From Paenibacillus hexagrammi (lineage in GTDB: Bacteria > Bacillota > Bacilli > Paenibacillales > NBRC-103111): 64,000 nt of DNA. The stretch covers positions 496,001 through 560,000 of the forward strand of contig NZ_CP090978.1 in NCBI RefSeq assembly GCF_021513275.1, written 5' to 3'. The number at the start of each line of letters is the position of its first letter. The first letter of the stretch is position 1. The position numbers and the translations under genes are program-made. The notes under the pieces were generated by a model, which did no database searches, was not told the DNA's origin, and saw only the letters and a list, made by a program, of their open reading frames with translations. Below are positions 44,481 to 53,463 of the stretch, piece by piece.

Positions 44481-45143
44481 TCACCCCCATGTTTGCCGTA
44501 ATTGTTGCGTGGAGTTAGCTTCGAGCCAGCTGTGCAGCTCGTATAGGTCTTTAAAGATAACGGTCTTCTCTGATACATAAGGTTTTAAGTCAAGCACACT
44601 TGCCGCGCGTCCCCCAACCATGATCATAGGTTTATGCGAGAGATTCTCTAAAGCATGAATGTATTCTCGCAATTGCGGAACGTGATAGGCTAAGGCAACA
44701 GAAATACCGATGACTTGGGGCTTCCAATTCATGGCAGCAGACATAGCGTATTCAAGTGGTAGATTAGGTCCAAAGCACCGGGCGTCCCAATCGAATTCTT
44801 CGAAATAGGAAGAAATCATTTTAACGCCGAGCTCGTGCTGTTCACCTTCCACACATAGGAACATAGCTCGTTTTTGTCGGATTTTGGAAGTCCCTCCGAT
44901 TAGCACCTTGTAGTTAGCGATTGCAAGATTGCAAAGAATGGATGCTAAATGCTCGTCCGCTACTGAAATGAGATTTTGCTCCCATAAGTAGCCGACATGC
45001 CTCATCGAGGAAGTAAGTAAGGAATCATAAATATATAAGCTGTTCTTTCCGGCATCGACATGCTGCCGCAGCAGTCGCCACATTTCTTGATGATTTCCCG
45101 TAAGCAGAAGCTCAGACAGTTGTTCAGAGGCTGAGTAAAACAT
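44481..45143 (-). CDS. cobalamin-binding sensor protein (CarH/LitR-type sensory domains without DNA-binding domain)
   Basis: A 220-residue protein. The first half is a four-helix B12-binding-2 type bundle with the CarH-like signature W-x9-EH (WEQNLISVADEHL). The second half is the Rossmann-like cobalamin domain with the E/D-x-H-x-x-G motif (EGEQHELG) whose His ligates cobalt, plus VIGISVALAYHVPQL and MIMVGGRAA. In CarH these two domains sense light through adenosylcobalamin. Here the MerR DNA-binding part is missing, so the output must be protein-protein. It is divergent from a CheB-CheR-kinase fusion, a likely partner. Confidence 0.85.
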   Translation of the reverse strand: MFYSASEQLSELLLTGNHQEMWRLLRQHVDAGKNSLYIYDSLLTSSMRHVGYLWEQNLISVADEHLASILCNLAIANYKVLIGGTSKIRQKRAMFLCVEGEQHELGVKMISSYFEEFDWDARCFGPNLPLEYAMSAAMNWKPQVIGISVALAYHVPQLREYIHALENLSHKPMIMVGGRAASVLDLKPYVSEKTVIFKDLYELHSWLEANSTQQLRQTWG

Positions 45144-45211
45144 GTGTGCTCCACCTTCAATTTATGATTTGTGTAAAAGCTCAAGCCGAGCTATAAAAGG
45201 AGATAATTGCT

Positions 45212-48200
45212 GTGACAACTAATAATGATAGCCTGCAGGATCATAGGGTTCCAGGCGTAACTACAAGCAGTCATCGACATTACGTCGTTGGTATCGGCGC
45301 TTCGGCGGGCGGTTTGGAAGCCCTCGAGCAGTTCTTTGATCATATGCATCCTTCTAGCGGCATGTCCTTCGTTGTCATACAGCATTTGTCTCCCCATTAT
45401 AAAAGCTTTATGGCAGAGTTGCTAGCGGGACATACATCCATGGAGATTCTTGTAGCAGAAGATCAGATGAAGATTCATGAGAATTGCATCTACTTGATTC
45501 CGCCGAATAAGACGATGACATTGAATGATGGTAAGCTGCAACTTGCGGATCTGGTGCCAAACTCAGGGCTGAACATGCCGATCGATATGTTTTTTCATTC
45601 ATTGGCTAAAGATTGTGGGAGCCAAGCCATAGGCGTCATTTTATCGGGAACCGGCAGTGACGGTTCTAAAGGTATTGCTGCAATTAAGGATGCAGGGGGC
45701 CTTGTCTTGGTCCAGGACGATACGACGGCTAAGTTCGACGGCATGCCTGTCAGCGCTAGGTTGACCGGTTTTGTGGATGCTGTGATGCCGCCGGAAGAAA
45801 TGGCGCAGAAGCTGCTAGAAATCAGCCAAAGCTCGTCGATGTCGCAGCACATTCCCGTCGATTTTACTTCCACCAATCAAACGGATTTATATATTAAGCA
45901 AATTTTCGACATGATCAAGCAGTCCAGTGGGATCGATTTTAATTACTATAAGAGAAACAGCGTCTTTCGCCGTATCGAGAGACGTATGGTGCTTAGCAAC
46001 ATGCATAATTTGCCGGAATATACGGAGTTCTTGAGGCAAAATCATTCGGAGCAGACGGCCTTGCGCAAAGATTTACTGATTGGGGTCACCCAGTTCTTTC
46101 GTGATGAAGAAGCGTTCGCTATTATTCGGGACAAGGTGCTGCCGGCAATTTTTGAAGAGAAAAAACAGGATCTGGAGATTCGGGTTTGGATTGCGGGTTG
46201 TTCGACAGGAGAAGAAGCATATTCACTGGCTATTCTGTTGAAAGAATATATGATGCAGATGGACGAGCTGTATTCGATTAAAATTTTTGCAACCGATCTG
46301 GATAAAGATTCTATCGAATATGCTAGCACGGGGATCTATCCGGAAAGTGCTGTGAAGAACATGCCTGCCGATTTACGCAGCCGTTACTTTACGAAGGACG
46401 ATGATACTTACAGAATCAATAAAGAGCTCCGTAAAATGATCGTATTCGCACCGCATAATATTACGAAGGATCCTCCATTCAGCAATTTGGATCTCATTAC
46501 GTGCCGAAATATGCTGATCTATCTCACGCCGGAAATGCAGCGGAAAGTGCTGTCAATGTTCCATTTCGTGCTGAACTCCAAAGGCGTACTCTTTCTGGGA
46601 CCAAGCGAAAGCATCGGAAGACTCACCAATCAGTTCGATTCGATTGACCGTAGGTGGAATATTTTTCAGCACAAACGAATGAAAGATGTGGTGTATACAG
46701 GCAATATGGAAGTTGCCTCTTCAGAGCCGCGAACGGTTAGATCCAATTACCGGCAAAATCCCAAACCATACCCGCATCTACTTGATGAGCCTAGCATAAA
46801 GCGGCCGGACGATGTGTACTCGACGTTTGTCGACGAGCATATGCCGCCCAGTATCGTCATTGATGAGAATAATGACATCATCCATTTAAGCGGAGATATC
46901 AACCCGTTCCTGTCACTGTCGAAGGGCAGACCTAGCTGGAATCTGTACAAAATGGTCGAGCCTCATCTATCGGTTGCGATTGCAACTGCCTTCCAAAAAG
47001 TGCGGAGAGAAAAAAGGCCCATCATTTATAAATCGCTAAGGCTTCGTGAGAAAGAGGATGGTGAATTCATCAATTTGACGGTGAAGCCGTTCTCTATGAA
47101 GAACAAGGAGTTTGAGAAGCTGGCTTTAGTCACGTTTGAGAGGGCCCAGAAGCGGGAAGATACCGTGATTGTGGCGGAGGAGCATTTTGACGTATCCAGC
47201 AATGTGAACCAGCGTGTGATTGAGCTGGAGATGGAGCTCCAAAGAGCCGAAGAAACGCTGCAGGCAACGGTAGAGGAACTGGAAACCTCGAATGAGGAGC
47301 TTCAAGCAACGAATGAAGAGCTTGTCGCGGCGAACGAGGAGCTGCAAAGCACGAACGAAGAGCTTCAATCGGTCAATGAAGAGCTGGTAACGGTAAATAC
47401 GGAATACCAATACAAGATTCAGGAATTGACTGAGCTCAATAATGACATGAACAACTTTCTGGTCAGCACGAAAATCGGTACGATTTTTTTGGATAAGAAC
47501 ATGTGTATTCGTAGATTTACACCTGCTATTACCAAGGAAATTAACCTGCTGGATGTGGACTACGGCCGTCCGATCAGTCATATTTCGCATAATTTTAAAT
47601 ACGAGAATTTGGTCAAGGAATCCAAGAAGGTGCTCAAGACATTGACGCCTGTTGAAAAAGAGGTTCAGAGCAATTCCGGCAAATGGTACAGCATGCGGAT
47701 CCTGCCCTACCGGACAGCGGATAACTTCATCAGCGGGATTGTACTGACATTTGTTGAAATCACAGAACTGAAATTAGCGAATACTGAATTGGTTAAGCTC
47801 TCCTATGCGGTGGAGCAAAGCCCGAGCATCTCTATTATCGCCGATCTGGAAGGCCGCATCGAGTACGTCAACCCGTACTTTACTTCATTAACCGGGTTTG
47901 TGCTGGAAGATGTCATGGGCCGGAACCTGCGGTTTCTCAATACATGGGAAAGTGAGGGTCATCCCCAGTACAGGGAAATATGGGATACGGTTACTTCCGG
48001 ACATACATGGACGGGAGAACTGGAAAGCAGGAAGAAGAACGGGGAAGTGTTCTGGGAAGCGGTACGGATTGTACCGATCAAGAACAAGAAAGGAAAGACG
48101 GTTCATTATCTGAAGGTTGCCGAGGATATTACGGATAAACGAACGACAGAGGAGCTGCTTCGGAAGTCCGAGATGCTATCTGCTGTAGGGCAGCTGGCAG

Positions 48201-48820
48201 CTGGTATTGCTCACGAGATTCGCAATCCGTTAACGGCTCTGAAGGGCTTTACGAAGCTGCTGACATCAGGCAAGCATAACGACAGCTATATCCGGGTCAT
48301 GTCGGATGAGCTCAACCGAATCGAAGAGATTGTCAGCGAGCTGCTGGTACTGGCCAAGCCTCAGTTGCTGGAATATTCACCGAAATTTATTGAAGACATT
48401 ATGAAAGACGTCATTATGCTGCTTGACACGCAGGCGATTATGAACAGTGTTGAGATTCAGTTTGAAGGCTCCGGCTGTTTAGTCAATTGTGTGGAGAACC
48501 AGATCAAGCAGGTTTTTATTAATATTTTGAAAAATGCTATTGAGGCCATGCCATCCGGCGGCATCATCAACGTGAACATTCGTAAGGAACAGGATGAGCG
48601 AGTGACAGTTACGGTGGTGGATAGTGGCACAGGTATTCCGGAGGACAAGCTTCCTAAGCTGGGTGAGCCATTCTACTCAACGAAGGAAAAAGGAACCGGA
48701 CTAGGACTTATGGTCAGCTATAAAATCATCGAAAACCATATGGGCACAATCGCATATGCCAGTAAGCAAGGCGTCGGTACTACCGTGACGATTGTATTGC
48801 CGCTGCACGCCCAGGCCTAA
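45212..48820 (+). CDS. CheB-CheR-PAS-histidine kinase fusion protein
   Basis: A 1202-residue cytoplasmic fusion; GTG start with AAAAGGAGA upstream. Order: CheB methylesterase (about residues 20-215; Ser in GIGASAGGLEAL, His in VIQHLSPHY, Asp in SGTGSDGSKGI), CheR methyltransferase (about 225-490; SAM motif WIAGCSTGEEAYSLAI), a long coiled coil (ELEMELQRAEETLQATVEEL and following NEELQ repeats), PAS domains, and a HisKA/HATPase kinase (His in AAGIAHEIRNPLTALKGF; G-box TKEKGTGLGLMV). No chemoreceptor gene is nearby. Similar fusions are known but their substrates are mostly unknown. The kinase end resembles the PAS kinase at 7067. The divergent CarH-like sensor suggests a light or B12 input. Confidence 0.88.
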   Translation: MTTNNDSLQDHRVPGVTTSSHRHYVVGIGASAGGLEALEQFFDHMHPSSGMSFVVIQHLSPHYKSFMAELLAGHTSMEILVAEDQMKIHENCIYLIPPNKTMTLNDGKLQLADLVPNSGLNMPIDMFFHSLAKDCGSQAIGVILSGTGSDGSKGIAAIKDAGGLVLVQDDTTAKFDGMPVSARLTGFVDAVMPPEEMAQKLLEISQSSSMSQHIPVDFTSTNQTDLYIKQIFDMIKQSSGIDFNYYKRNSVFRRIERRMVLSNMHNLPEYTEFLRQNHSEQTALRKDLLIGVTQFFRDEEAFAIIRDKVLPAIFEEKKQDLEIRVWIAGCSTGEEAYSLAILLKEYMMQMDELYSIKIFATDLDKDSIEYASTGIYPESAVKNMPADLRSRYFTKDDDTYRINKELRKMIVFAPHNITKDPPFSNLDLITCRNMLIYLTPEMQRKVLSMFHFVLNSKGVLFLGPSESIGRLTNQFDSIDRRWNIFQHKRMKDVVYTGNMEVASSEPRTVRSNYRQNPKPYPHLLDEPSIKRPDDVYSTFVDEHMPPSIVIDENNDIIHLSGDINPFLSLSKGRPSWNLYKMVEPHLSVAIATAFQKVRREKRPIIYKSLRLREKEDGEFINLTVKPFSMKNKEFEKLALVTFERAQKREDTVIVAEEHFDVSSNVNQRVIELEMELQRAEETLQATVEELETSNEELQATNEELVAANEELQSTNEELQSVNEELVTVNTEYQYKIQELTELNNDMNNFLVSTKIGTIFLDKNMCIRRFTPAITKEINLLDVDYGRPISHISHNFKYENLVKESKKVLKTLTPVEKEVQSNSGKWYSMRILPYRTADNFISGIVLTFVEITELKLANTELVKLSYAVEQSPSISIIADLEGRIEYVNPYFTSLTGFVLEDVMGRNLRFLNTWESEGHPQYREIWDTVTSGHTWTGELESRKKNGEVFWEAVRIVPIKNKKGKTVHYLKVAEDITDKRTTEELLRKSEMLSAVGQLAAGIAHEIRNPLTALKGFTKLLTSGKHNDSYIRVMSDELNRIEEIVSELLVLAKPQLLEYSPKFIEDIMKDVIMLLDTQAIMNSVEIQFEGSGCLVNCVENQIKQVFINILKNAIEAMPSGGIINVNIRKEQDERVTVTVVDSGTGIPEDKLPKLGEPFYSTKEKGTGLGLMVSYKIIENHMGTIAYASKQGVGTTVTIVLPLHAQA

Positions 48821-48828
48821 TAAACCTA

Positions 48829-48857
48829 TTTTCAATCTGCTATTGTCGTGATATGAT
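48829..48857 (+). promoter_or_regulatory. promoter of the thiamine operon
   Basis: TTTTCA (48829-48834), a 17-base spacer and TATGAT (48852-48857), about 30 bases before the riboswitch. Confidence 0.55.
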
Positions 48858-48880
48858 TAGTAACAATTGTATATAAGAAC

Positions 48881-48970
48881 CAATCCCTAGGGGCGCCGAA
48901 AGGCTGAGACAGAGTCATCTGAACCCTTTGAACCTGAACTGGGTCATACCAGCGGAGGAAAGTGGACGTT
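48881..48970 (+). ncRNA. TPP riboswitch (THI element)
   Basis: The conserved blocks are all present in order: CTAGGGGCGCC, GGCTGAGA, ACCCTTTGAACCTGA, CTGGGTCATACCAGCGGAGG. It binds thiamine pyrophosphate and here most likely controls the downstream terminator at 49016-49048. Confidence 0.97.
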
Positions 48971-49015
48971 TTCGAATCGGAGCAGCATATGAATGTGTAA
49001 GTGCAGCGTAACGAC

Positions 49016-49048
49016 AACCACTTTTCTTAGGAGAAGTGGTTTTTTTGT
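49016..49048 (+). terminator. riboswitch-controlled terminator
   Basis: Stem AACCACTTTTC / GAGAAGTGGTT (one G-T pair), loop TTAG, followed by a T run. Its place 45 bases after the TPP aptamer fits transcription attenuation. Confidence 0.85.
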
Positions 49049-49070
49049 TTGCTTGAAAAAAACTTCTAAC

Positions 49071-49137
49071 ATTGGATACAAACCTGTAAAAGGCGTCCGC
49101 TAGGCTTCTTAGTGAGCTAGTGAGCCCTCTATCGACC
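49071..49137. repeat. dispersed repeat fragment in the thi leader
   Basis: Closely similar to 11115-11160: both have CTTCTAA, ACAAAC, TGT(C/A)AAAGGCG and CCGCTA(C/G)GCTTCT, followed by GAGC and a TATCGA end. It lies between the riboswitch terminator and tenI. Confidence 0.5.
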
Positions 49138-49191
49138 TTAGATAACGAAATAAGTTATTCTTATGAATTTTTGGCTGGGAGGTGAGAAGGT

Positions 49192-49815
49192 ATGTCTGGT
49201 TATGAGCTGCATGTCATTACAACTGGCGGGCAGGACTGGGACACGGTGACCTCCATTGTCGCCCATATCTGGCCTTATGTGACAGCTCTCCACATTCGGG
49301 AGAAGAAGCGGAACATCGAGGATATCACACAGGGGATACAGCGTCTTCTAGATGCAGGCGTACCTCCCGAAAAGCTGTATCTCAACGGACATCCATCGTT
49401 GGTGTCGGAAATGAGATTAGGCGGTGTGCATCTGCCAGGAGACTCGGAGTTGAGTTCAATTGTACGTTCGTATGCTCCGAGGCTGAAACGTGTGGGCTGC
49501 TCGGTACATAGTCCGGAGGAAGCAAGAAGCAGAGCTGTAGAAGGGGCGGATTATGTCCTGTTCGGACACATCTACAGCACAAGTTCCAAACAAGGCTTAG
49601 CCCCAAGAGGGCTTGAGGCTTTGCGTGAAACGGCTGCCGGTTGCACGGCTCCAGTCATTGCCATTGGAGGGATTCAGCCGGAGCGGGTTGGTGAGGTTTT
49701 GACCGCTGGTGCTGCAGGGGTCGCTGTGATGAGTGGAATTATGGAGGCAAAGAATCCAGTGGATGCGGTACAGCGCTTTGCCGCAGTGCTGGGGAGAAGT
49801 GATGCATGTGATTGA
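49192..49815 (+). CDS. tenI: TenI-type thiazole tautomerase (ThiE superfamily)
   Basis: A 207-residue TIM barrel of the thiamine-phosphate-synthase superfamily. It has YVTALHIREKKRN, HLPGDSELSSI, CSVHSPEEARSRAVEGADYVLFGHIYST and APVIAIGGIQPERV, but in place of the ThiE phosphate loop it shows the TenI pattern. A separate, canonical ThiE is encoded at 53464, which supports assignment of this copy as TenI, aromatising the thiazole carboxylate made by ThiG. It is the first gene under the TPP riboswitch. Confidence 0.82.
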   Translation: MSGYELHVITTGGQDWDTVTSIVAHIWPYVTALHIREKKRNIEDITQGIQRLLDAGVPPEKLYLNGHPSLVSEMRLGGVHLPGDSELSSIVRSYAPRLKRVGCSVHSPEEARSRAVEGADYVLFGHIYSTSSKQGLAPRGLEALRETAAGCTAPVIAIGGIQPERVGEVLTAGAAGVAVMSGIMEAKNPVDAVQRFAAVLGRSDACD

Positions 49816-49929
49816 CCATCGTCATGCGATTGCTGGCACTGAGGGCAGGAAAAGGAGCTTCGAGCGATGACGAAAGAACGGACGTGATGGAAGAACAGGG
49901 ACTGGTCTTCATGAAGGGGGAACCGAGGT

Positions 49930-51360
49930 ATGTACAACAAACAAATGCATGAAGTCATTGTCGTCGGCGGTGGTGTGATTGGCTGCTCCATCGCCTATGA
50001 GCTGGCGAAGAAAGGGCAGCGTGTCATCCTGCTCGAGCGAGGGCGAATTGGGCAAGAGGCAACGCAAGCTGCCGCAGGAATGCTGGGGGCGCAATCCGAA
50101 ATGGAGGATGTAGGCCCATTGTTTCAATGGTCGAGAATCAGCCGGAGTTTATTCCCGCGCCTCTCCGAGGAACTGAAGGAGGTCACCGGCATCGATATGG
50201 GCTTGAACCGAGAGGGGCTGCTCCACATAGCGCTTAACGATGAGCAGCGTCATGAGCTGATCCGGCGCGAGCGATTACATAGCAGCGTTAGAGCGAGAGC
50301 TGAGTGGCTCTCAGCAAAGGAAGCGGCTCAATTAGAGCCTCAGCTAGGCGAAGACTTGCTTGGCGCCCTATATCTTCCGGATGACGGTCAAGTGGATGCA
50401 CCGCTTTTAGGGCAGGCGCTGGCTAAGGCGGCGTCGATTCGGGGAGTGGAGCTTCGAGAATACATGCAGGTGCTGGGCCTTCTTACAGAGGGAGAGAAAG
50501 TACTCGGTGTCATGACCTCTGACGGTCCGATCTATGGTAATCAGGTTATTGTTGCTGCCGGAACGTGGAGCAGTCAGCTATTATCCGGGATCGGAGTGGA
50601 ACTGCCGATGTATCCCGTTAAGGGAGAGTGTTTTTCCGTGCTGGAACGAAGTCCTCGGCTGCGTAAAACACTATTCACGCATGGCTGCTACATCGTGCCG
50701 AAGGCGGGCGGCCGTCTGGTTGTTGGGGCGACGATGGTACCGGGCAGCTATGACCGCAAAGTGACGGTAGCCGGCTTAGCTCAGTTGATGGAACGAGCGG
50801 CAGGGCTGGTGCCGTCCATTGCTGAAGCGGAATGGGAAAAAGCATGGACCGGTCTCCGCCCGCAGACAGCGGATGGCTTGCCCTACATAGGTGCCATACC
50901 CGGGATCGAAGGGCTTTATGCGGCGACAGGCCATTACCGCAATGGTATTTTGCTTAGCCCGATCACTGGACGGGTGATGGCAGACCTGGTTTCAGGAGGC
51001 AGCGGCGCGGAGATTTTTAGCAGTGATGAGCAAGCAGCGCAAAAAGAGACGATACTCGGAGGCTCGGGCGGTCGAGACGGAGCGGAGTCGAGGCATGGAA
51101 GTACGGGCGATCGGGCAGAAGCGGAGTCGAGGCATGAGGGCTCAGAAGACCGAGCAGTAATGGAGTCGAGGCATGGAGGTACAGGAGAACGAGTTGGAGC
51201 CGGGTCGGGGCATGAATGGTCCGGCGATCAAGCCGGAACCGAAGCCACCATGGAGGTATGGAAAGCCTTTTGTCCAAGCAGAAGGCTTGTAACGGACCAG
51301 CTGCTTGGGGAGAAGCGGCATTCTGAAAAGGAGTTGATCACTATTGAAATTGCACATTAA
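49930..51360 (+). CDS. thiO: glycine oxidase ThiO with repeat-expanded C-terminal insert
   Basis: A 476-residue FAD enzyme (usual length about 370). The FAD-binding start is EVIVVGGGVIGCSIAYELAKKG, and TAAAGMLGAQSE, YPVKGECFSVL and the end motif TGLRPQTADGLPYIG, GHYRNGILLSPITG are intact. It oxidises glycine to the imine used by ThiG. After EIFSSDEQ comes an unusual insert of four 13-residue repeats (ESRHGSTGDRAEA type, DNA 51085-51240) before the conserved WKAFCPSRR tail. Low complexity and strong charge suggest a disordered loop that should not alter catalysis. Confidence 0.88.
   Translation: MYNKQMHEVIVVGGGVIGCSIAYELAKKGQRVILLERGRIGQEATQAAAGMLGAQSEMEDVGPLFQWSRISRSLFPRLSEELKEVTGIDMGLNREGLLHIALNDEQRHELIRRERLHSSVRARAEWLSAKEAAQLEPQLGEDLLGALYLPDDGQVDAPLLGQALAKAASIRGVELREYMQVLGLLTEGEKVLGVMTSDGPIYGNQVIVAAGTWSSQLLSGIGVELPMYPVKGECFSVLERSPRLRKTLFTHGCYIVPKAGGRLVVGATMVPGSYDRKVTVAGLAQLMERAAGLVPSIAEAEWEKAWTGLRPQTADGLPYIGAIPGIEGLYAATGHYRNGILLSPITGRVMADLVSGGSGAEIFSSDEQAAQKETILGGSGGRDGAESRHGSTGDRAEAESRHEGSEDRAVMESRHGGTGERVGAGSGHEWSGDQAGTEATMEVWKAFCPSRRLVTDQLLGEKRHSEKELITIEIAH
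51085..51240 (+). repeat. four tandem 39-bp repeats in thiO
   Basis: GAGTCGAGGCATG-type units begin at 51085, 51124, 51163 and 51202 (the last more degenerate). They remain in frame and encode ESRH-x9 repeats. Confidence 0.88.
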
Positions 51361-51548
51361 CGGTCAGTCGGTTGAGGTTCCTGATTCGATCACAACAGTC
51401 ACAGAGCTTTTGGCTCATTTTGATTTGGCTGACAAGATGCTGGTTGTTGAACTGAACCAGGCTATTTTGCAAAAAAGAAGAACATGAGCAAGCGCAAATT
51501 ACAGCAGGCAGTAAAATTGAAATCGTTCATTTTGTTGGAGGGGGATAA
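51344..51548 (+). pseudogene. thiS: ThiS sulfur carrier, single-base insertion in an A run
   Basis: The TTG at 51344 follows AAAAGGAG and starts KLHINGQSVEVPDSITTVTE. After LNQAILQK the frame ends prematurely at about 51487 because a run of six A (51470-51475 region) is one base too long. Dropping one A gives [19 protein letters not shown] followed by VGGG and a stop at 51546-51548. The C-terminal Gly-Gly needed for thiocarboxylation is thus present in the other frame. Repaired length is 67 residues, normal for ThiS. A sequencing error is the simplest reading; slippage is possible but the run is short. Confidence 0.85.
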
Positions 51549-51552
51549 ACTC

Positions 51553-52320
51553 ATGTTAAAAATTGGCCATTATGAATTCGAATCACGTTTACTTCTAGGA
51601 ACTGGTAAATTCCCGGATTTCCACATTCAAAAGGAAGCTGTTGATGTCAGCGGGTCGCAAATTCTGACCTTTGCGGTTAGAAGAATGAATATTTTTGAAG
51701 CCAGCCAGCCGAACTTCTTGTCTATGCTGGATGTGAGCAAGTTCACGCTGCTGCCCAACACAGCGGGCGCTAAAACAGCAGAGGAAGCGGTGCGCATTGC
51801 CAAGCTGGCTAAGGCATCCGGTCTTTGCGACATGATCAAGGTTGAAGTAATTGGCGACGAAAAGACGCTGCTTCCCGATCCGGTTGAGACCTTAAAAGCA
51901 TCAGAAATGCTGCTGGAAGAAGGCTTTATCGTGCTGCCTTATACGTCGGACGATGTGCTGCTCGCCAAGCGTTTGCAGGACCTAGGCGTTCATGCCATTA
52001 TGCCGGGGGCTTCGCCGATCGGCACAGGCCTTGGCATCGTGAATCCGCTCAATTTAAGCTTTATTATTGAGCAAGCGCGCGTGCCGGTGATCGTGGATGC
52101 CGGAATCGGAGCTCCTTCGGATGCGGCTATGGCGATGGAGATGGGAGCGGACGGCGTCCTGCTCAATACGGCAGTTTCAGGAGCGAAGGACCCTGTGAAA
52201 ATGGCGCTTGCCATGAAGCTTGCGATTGAAGCGGGTCGCGCGGGCTTTGAAGCTGGACGCATTCCAAAGAAGCGTTATGCATCGGCGAGCAGCCCGATGG
52301 AAGGCTTCAGCCGGGTGTAG
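51553..52320 (+). CDS. thiG: thiazole synthase ThiG
   Basis: A 255-residue TIM barrel. The ATG at 51553 follows the ThiS stop by four bases with GGAGGGGGA upstream; the longer frame starts inside ThiS and is not used. It has [17 protein letters not shown], the Schiff-base lysine in [38 protein letters not shown], and the phosphate loop [12 protein letters not shown]. It condenses DXP, glycine imine and ThiS thiocarboxylate to the thiazole. ThiF, which activates ThiS, is not encoded in this cluster. Confidence 0.93.
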   Translation: MLKIGHYEFESRLLLGTGKFPDFHIQKEAVDVSGSQILTFAVRRMNIFEASQPNFLSMLDVSKFTLLPNTAGAKTAEEAVRIAKLAKASGLCDMIKVEVIGDEKTLLPDPVETLKASEMLLEEGFIVLPYTSDDVLLAKRLQDLGVHAIMPGASPIGTGLGIVNPLNLSFIIEQARVPVIVDAGIGAPSDAAMAMEMGADGVLLNTAVSGAKDPVKMALAMKLAIEAGRAGFEAGRIPKKRYASASSPMEGFSRV

Positions 52321-52531
52321 ACAAGGCAAGAGAGGAATCTGCTCCGTTCCTATTTTGACGACCTATGATGTACGTAACAGAGTCAGAATCCAGGATTTGC
52401 AACAAGTGAATTAGGCTGCATGTTGGAGGTAGCAGTTTCAATAAGAGATGTCCCATTATGGGCAAAAAAGGGGCGCTGCTGTCGGTTGCTCCGCATCAGC
52501 GGCTTTGATGAAATAGAGGAGAGTGACTCAT

Positions 52532-53385
52532 GTGGCTGTCGTATCCAAAGCTTTAACGATCGCCGGCTCAGACAGCGGAGGGGGAGCCGGCATTCAAGCC
52601 GATCTCAAGACGTTCCAGGAGCTTGGCGCATACGGAATGTCCGTCATTACGGCTGTCACGGCACAGAACACCTTGGGTGTTCAGGGCGTCTACCCCATGG
52701 ATGTTGAGGCGGTAGAACGCCAATTAGCATCCATTGGAGAGGATTTGACGCCGGATGCCGTCAAGACTGGTATGCTGTTCAGCGGGGATATCATCCGCAC
52801 GGCGGCGGCTGCCATCCAGCGCTACGGCTGGAAGCAGCTTGTCGTAGACCCGGTGATGATCGCCAAAGGGGCGCTTCCCTGCTGCAGCAGGAAGCGATCG
52901 ACACAATGCTTAGTGTGCTGCTGCCGCTGGCCATGGTTGTTACACCGAACATCCCGGAAGCGGAGGCGCTAAGCGGGATGTCAATCACGGATGCGGCATC
53001 ACGTAAGCAGGCCGCTATCCGGATCCGGCAGTACGGCTGCCGGAATGTCATGATCAAGGGCGGCCACGATACGGAGGATGCCGAATATGCAACGGATCTT
53101 CTATACGACGGCGAGACGTTCACCGAATTCAAGTCCCGCCGCATTGCGACCCGTCATACACACGGAACGGGCTGCACGTTTGCCTCGGCGGTCACGGCAG
53201 GATTGGCGCAGGGCAAAACCATCCATGCGGCGATTGAGACCGCGAAGAGCTACATACAAGCGGCTATTGAAGAGCCGCTGAACATTGGTGCGGGCCATGG
53301 ACCGACCAATCACTGGGCTTATGGCAGGAAGCTGAAACTGGCGCAAGAGCAGGAACATGGGCAAGAGGATGAACATGAGAAATGA
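52532..53385 (+). pseudogene. thiD: HMP/HMP-P kinase ThiD, single-base frameshift
   Basis: GTG at 52532 with AGAGGAGAG eight bases upstream. The N-terminal half has LTIAGSDSGGGAGIQADLKT, ITAVTAQNTLGVQG and VVDPVMIAKG. In the G run near 52868-52871 one G is missing; the correct continuation (ASLLQQEAIDTMLSVLLPLA, TPNIPEAEALSGM) lies in another frame and runs to 53385 with the anion-hole/ATP motif HTHGTGCTFASAVTAGLAQG. Repaired length is about 284 residues, slightly longer than usual because of an acidic tail (EQEHGQEDEHEK). Phosphorylates HMP to HMP-PP. Probably intact in the real genome. Confidence 0.85.
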
Positions 53386-53463
53386 GCAAGAGCATGGGCG
53401 GCAGGAGCAGGATGGGGCAAACTCAAGATTGGGAAATGCCCTTGAGCTTACAGGAGGTACGCT

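Noticed and set aside
51460..51490. Programmed -1 frameshift in thiS
   Set aside because: The A-AAA-AAG heptamer would shift to the wrong frame; the true continuation is reached only by losing one base.
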